DNA of 64,000 nucleotides from Allorhodopirellula heiligendammensis (GTDB lineage: Bacteria; Planctomycetota; Planctomycetia; Pirellulales; Pirellulaceae): NCBI RefSeq assembly GCF_007860105.1, contig NZ_SJPU01000001.1, forward strand, positions 558,001-622,000. Direction: 5' to 3'. Below the pieces are notes generated by a model. The model was given only the letters and a program-made list of their open reading frames with translations. It was not told the origin of the DNA and did not search any database. Shown piece by piece: positions 62,726 to 64,000 of this stretch. Position 1 is the stretch's first letter; every line of letters starts with the position of its first letter. The position numbers and the translations under genes were made by a program.

Positions 62726-63235
62726 ATGTCGTCTTCCCCACTTCCGTTTCGCATCGGCCTCGGTTACGACTCCCATCGACTGGAGCGGGGGGGGCCGCTA
62801 CGGATCGGTGGTATCGACATTGGCGATGACGGGCCGGGGTATTTTCATGCGATCGGACACAGTGATGCCGATGTGTTGCTCCACGCGGTAACCGACGCGT
62901 TAGTCGGGGCCATCGCAGCGGCGGATATTGGCCGTTTGTTTCCCGATGACGCGGAAATTAATCGAGACCGCGATAGTGCGGAGTTCGTTACCGCGGCGCT
63001 GACGAAGGTTAGCGAGGCCGGATATCAAGTGGGCAATCTCGACGCCGTCATTCTGGCTCAGCAGCCAAAGATGGCACCGCATATCGATACCATGCGGCAG
63101 CGGATCGCAAGCCTGCTCGGGTGCCCGCTTGATGCGATCGGGCTGAAGGCGAAGACCGGCGAAGGTGTCGACGCGGTGGGGCGCAGTGAGGCGATTGCCG
63201 CGCGGGTCGTCGTGATGCTGCTACGGGCAGATTAG
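62726..63235 (+). CDS. ispF: 2-C-methyl-D-erythritol 2,4-cyclodiphosphate synthase
   Basis: The 169-residue protein has the IspF hallmarks: GLGYDSHRLERGGPLRIGG (metal-binding Asp and His), IGHSDADVLLHAVTDALVG (second His and HSD motif), IGRLFPDD and KAKTGEGVDAVGRSEAIAA. The enzyme makes the cyclic diphosphate intermediate of the MEP isoprenoid pathway in the cytoplasm. Length fits the family (about 160). The start codon follows AACC rather than a strong ribosome-binding site. Confidence 0.97.
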   Translation: MSSSPLPFRIGLGYDSHRLERGGPLRIGGIDIGDDGPGYFHAIGHSDADVLLHAVTDALVGAIAAADIGRLFPDDAEINRDRDSAEFVTAALTKVSEAGYQVGNLDAVILAQQPKMAPHIDTMRQRIASLLGCPLDAIGLKAKTGEGVDAVGRSEAIAARVVVMLLRAD

Positions 63236-63353
63236 CCGAGTCCCCTGGAATTCAATCTGCCCGCTGCTCGCCCGTGTATCCGGAGCGACTGAATCTGTTT
63301 ATGCTAGCAATCGCACGAGGTAAGTTAGCCCCATCAAACGCTCGAGGGTTGTT

Positions 63354-64000
63354 TTGAAAGATATTTGGATTGGCTTCGATCTAGGCGGCACGAAGATGCT
63401 GGCCGTTGCATTCGACAGCGACATGAACCCCGTCGCTCGTCGGCGCCGGAAGACTCGCGGCAGCGACGCGGGCATTGCACGGATCGTCTCCACGATCAAA
63501 AAAATGCTTGACGAGAGTGAAATTGATCCAAAGCGTGTTGCTGGGATTGGCATCGGATGTCCCGGCCCGATCGACCTCGACGCTGGACGCCTACTTTCGT
63601 CCCCCAATCTTGGCTGGGACACCGTTGATGTGCGGGAAGTGCTCAGCAAACAGTTCGATTGTCCAGTCGCGGTTGTCAATGACGTGGATGCCGGCGTGTA
63701 CGGTGAATATCTTTTTGGTGCCGCGGAAGGCAGTCGCTGTGTTGTAGGAATCTTCCCGGGGACTGGGATCGGGGGCGGGTGCGTTTACGAAGGCAAGATT
63801 CTGCACGGTGCAGGCATCTCCTGCATGGAGATCGGGCACACCCGAATTAGCTCGGGCGTCCGCTGCAGTGGTGGAGAAATTCCGGGCACCCTCGAGACGG
63901 AGGCGAGCCGCCTGGCGATCGCGTCGGAGGCAGCCAAGCTAGCCTATCGTGGCGAAGCCCCCGCGCTCTTTAAAGACGCTGGTACTGATCTCTCGTCGAT
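63354..64000 (+). CDS. ROK-family sugar kinase/regulator (partial, runs off the window)
   Basis: About 215 residues are visible, starting at TTG (63354) after GAGG. An ATP-binding motif GFDLGGTKMLAV is followed by IGIGCPGPIDLDAGRL, VVNDVDAGVYGEYLFGA and VGIFPGTGIGGGCVYEGK. These are the ROK/glucokinase features with the catalytic Asp in NDVDAG. The usual zinc motif CxCGxxGC is degenerate here: RCSGGEIPG. It probably phosphorylates a sugar. The end is beyond the window. Confidence 0.88.
   Translation, partial: MKDIWIGFDLGGTKMLAVAFDSDMNPVARRRRKTRGSDAGIARIVSTIKKMLDESEIDPKRVAGIGIGCPGPIDLDAGRLLSSPNLGWDTVDVREVLSKQFDCPVAVVNDVDAGVYGEYLFGAAEGSRCVVGIFPGTGIGGGCVYEGKILHGAGISCMEIGHTRISSGVRCSGGEIPGTLETEASRLAIASEAAKLAYRGEAPALFKDAGTDLSS

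Noticed and set aside
1-64000. tRNA, rRNA, CRISPR and insertion-sequence signals
   Set aside because: Looked for by eye on both strands; no tRNA cloverleaf, rRNA stretch, regular spacer-repeat array or transposase was found.

Overview
The window looks like a chromosomal segment of a marine-type planctomycete of the Pirellulaceae (Rhodopirellula or a close relative). The evidence is several DUF1559 proteins (prepilin-like leader plus a C-terminal domain expanded in Planctomycetes), planctomycete-style secreted enzymes, a moderately GC-rich composition, frequent GTG/TTG starts, and gene pairs that overlap by ATGA, GTGA or TGATG. No rRNA, tRNA, CRISPR array, phage or insertion sequence could be supported.

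Layout. 0-10 kb: end of an unknown gene, a sugar-phosphate-isomerase-like TIM barrel, an atypical Nramp transporter, an epimerase/DapA-like pair, a membrane-anchored DUF2314 protein, a PIG-L deacetylase, a decayed Gfo/Idh/MocA oxidoreductase and a secreted beta-helix protein. 10-14 kb: a degenerate RNase-H-fold protein, glycogen branching enzyme 1 and a coupled unknown gene. 14-20 kb: a serine hydrolase fused to a NamZ-like domain, an isochorismatase, a DUF1559 protein with a tiny lipoprotein, and a protease-like lipoprotein. 20-23.5 kb: PPK2, a ribbon-helix-helix regulator, a 41-residue lysine-rich protein (24 Lys) and an M16 peptidase.

23.5-30.6 kb is the most coherent system: a PlcP-type metallophosphoesterase, BtaA, BtaB and then PstS-PstC-PstA-PstB. 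Read together they describe a phosphate-starvation module. PlcP would remove phospholipid head groups, BtaA/BtaB would turn the diacylglycerol into a phosphorus-free betaine lipid, and Pst would import phosphate. A Pho-box-like direct repeat (CTGT repeated with an 11-bp period) lies upstream of plcP.

30.7-36.5 kb: an AddAB-like pair in which only the AddB-like subunit keeps a nuclease motif. 37-48 kb: glycogen branching enzyme 2, a truncated DUF1559 pseudogene, a thioredoxin-like protein, an ABC transporter of the NatA/NatB type whose permease is fused to a CPBP protease, a transglutaminase, an SH3-repeat protein and OsmC. 48-56 kb: a dedicated fatty-acid-synthase-like cluster (ketosynthase-like protein with Asp for Cys, canonical FabF, FabZ, a FabZ-like protein with Tyr for His, an unusually long ACP, a GNAT protein and a class III aminotransferase). 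56-64 kb: a response regulator with an esterase-like protein, an ECF sigma/anti-sigma-like operon with two secreted proteins, two Tat genes, ispF and the start of a ROK-family gene.

Functions are inferred from motifs read by eye; no database search was run. Start codons were chosen from family alignment, ribosome-binding sites and gene overlaps.
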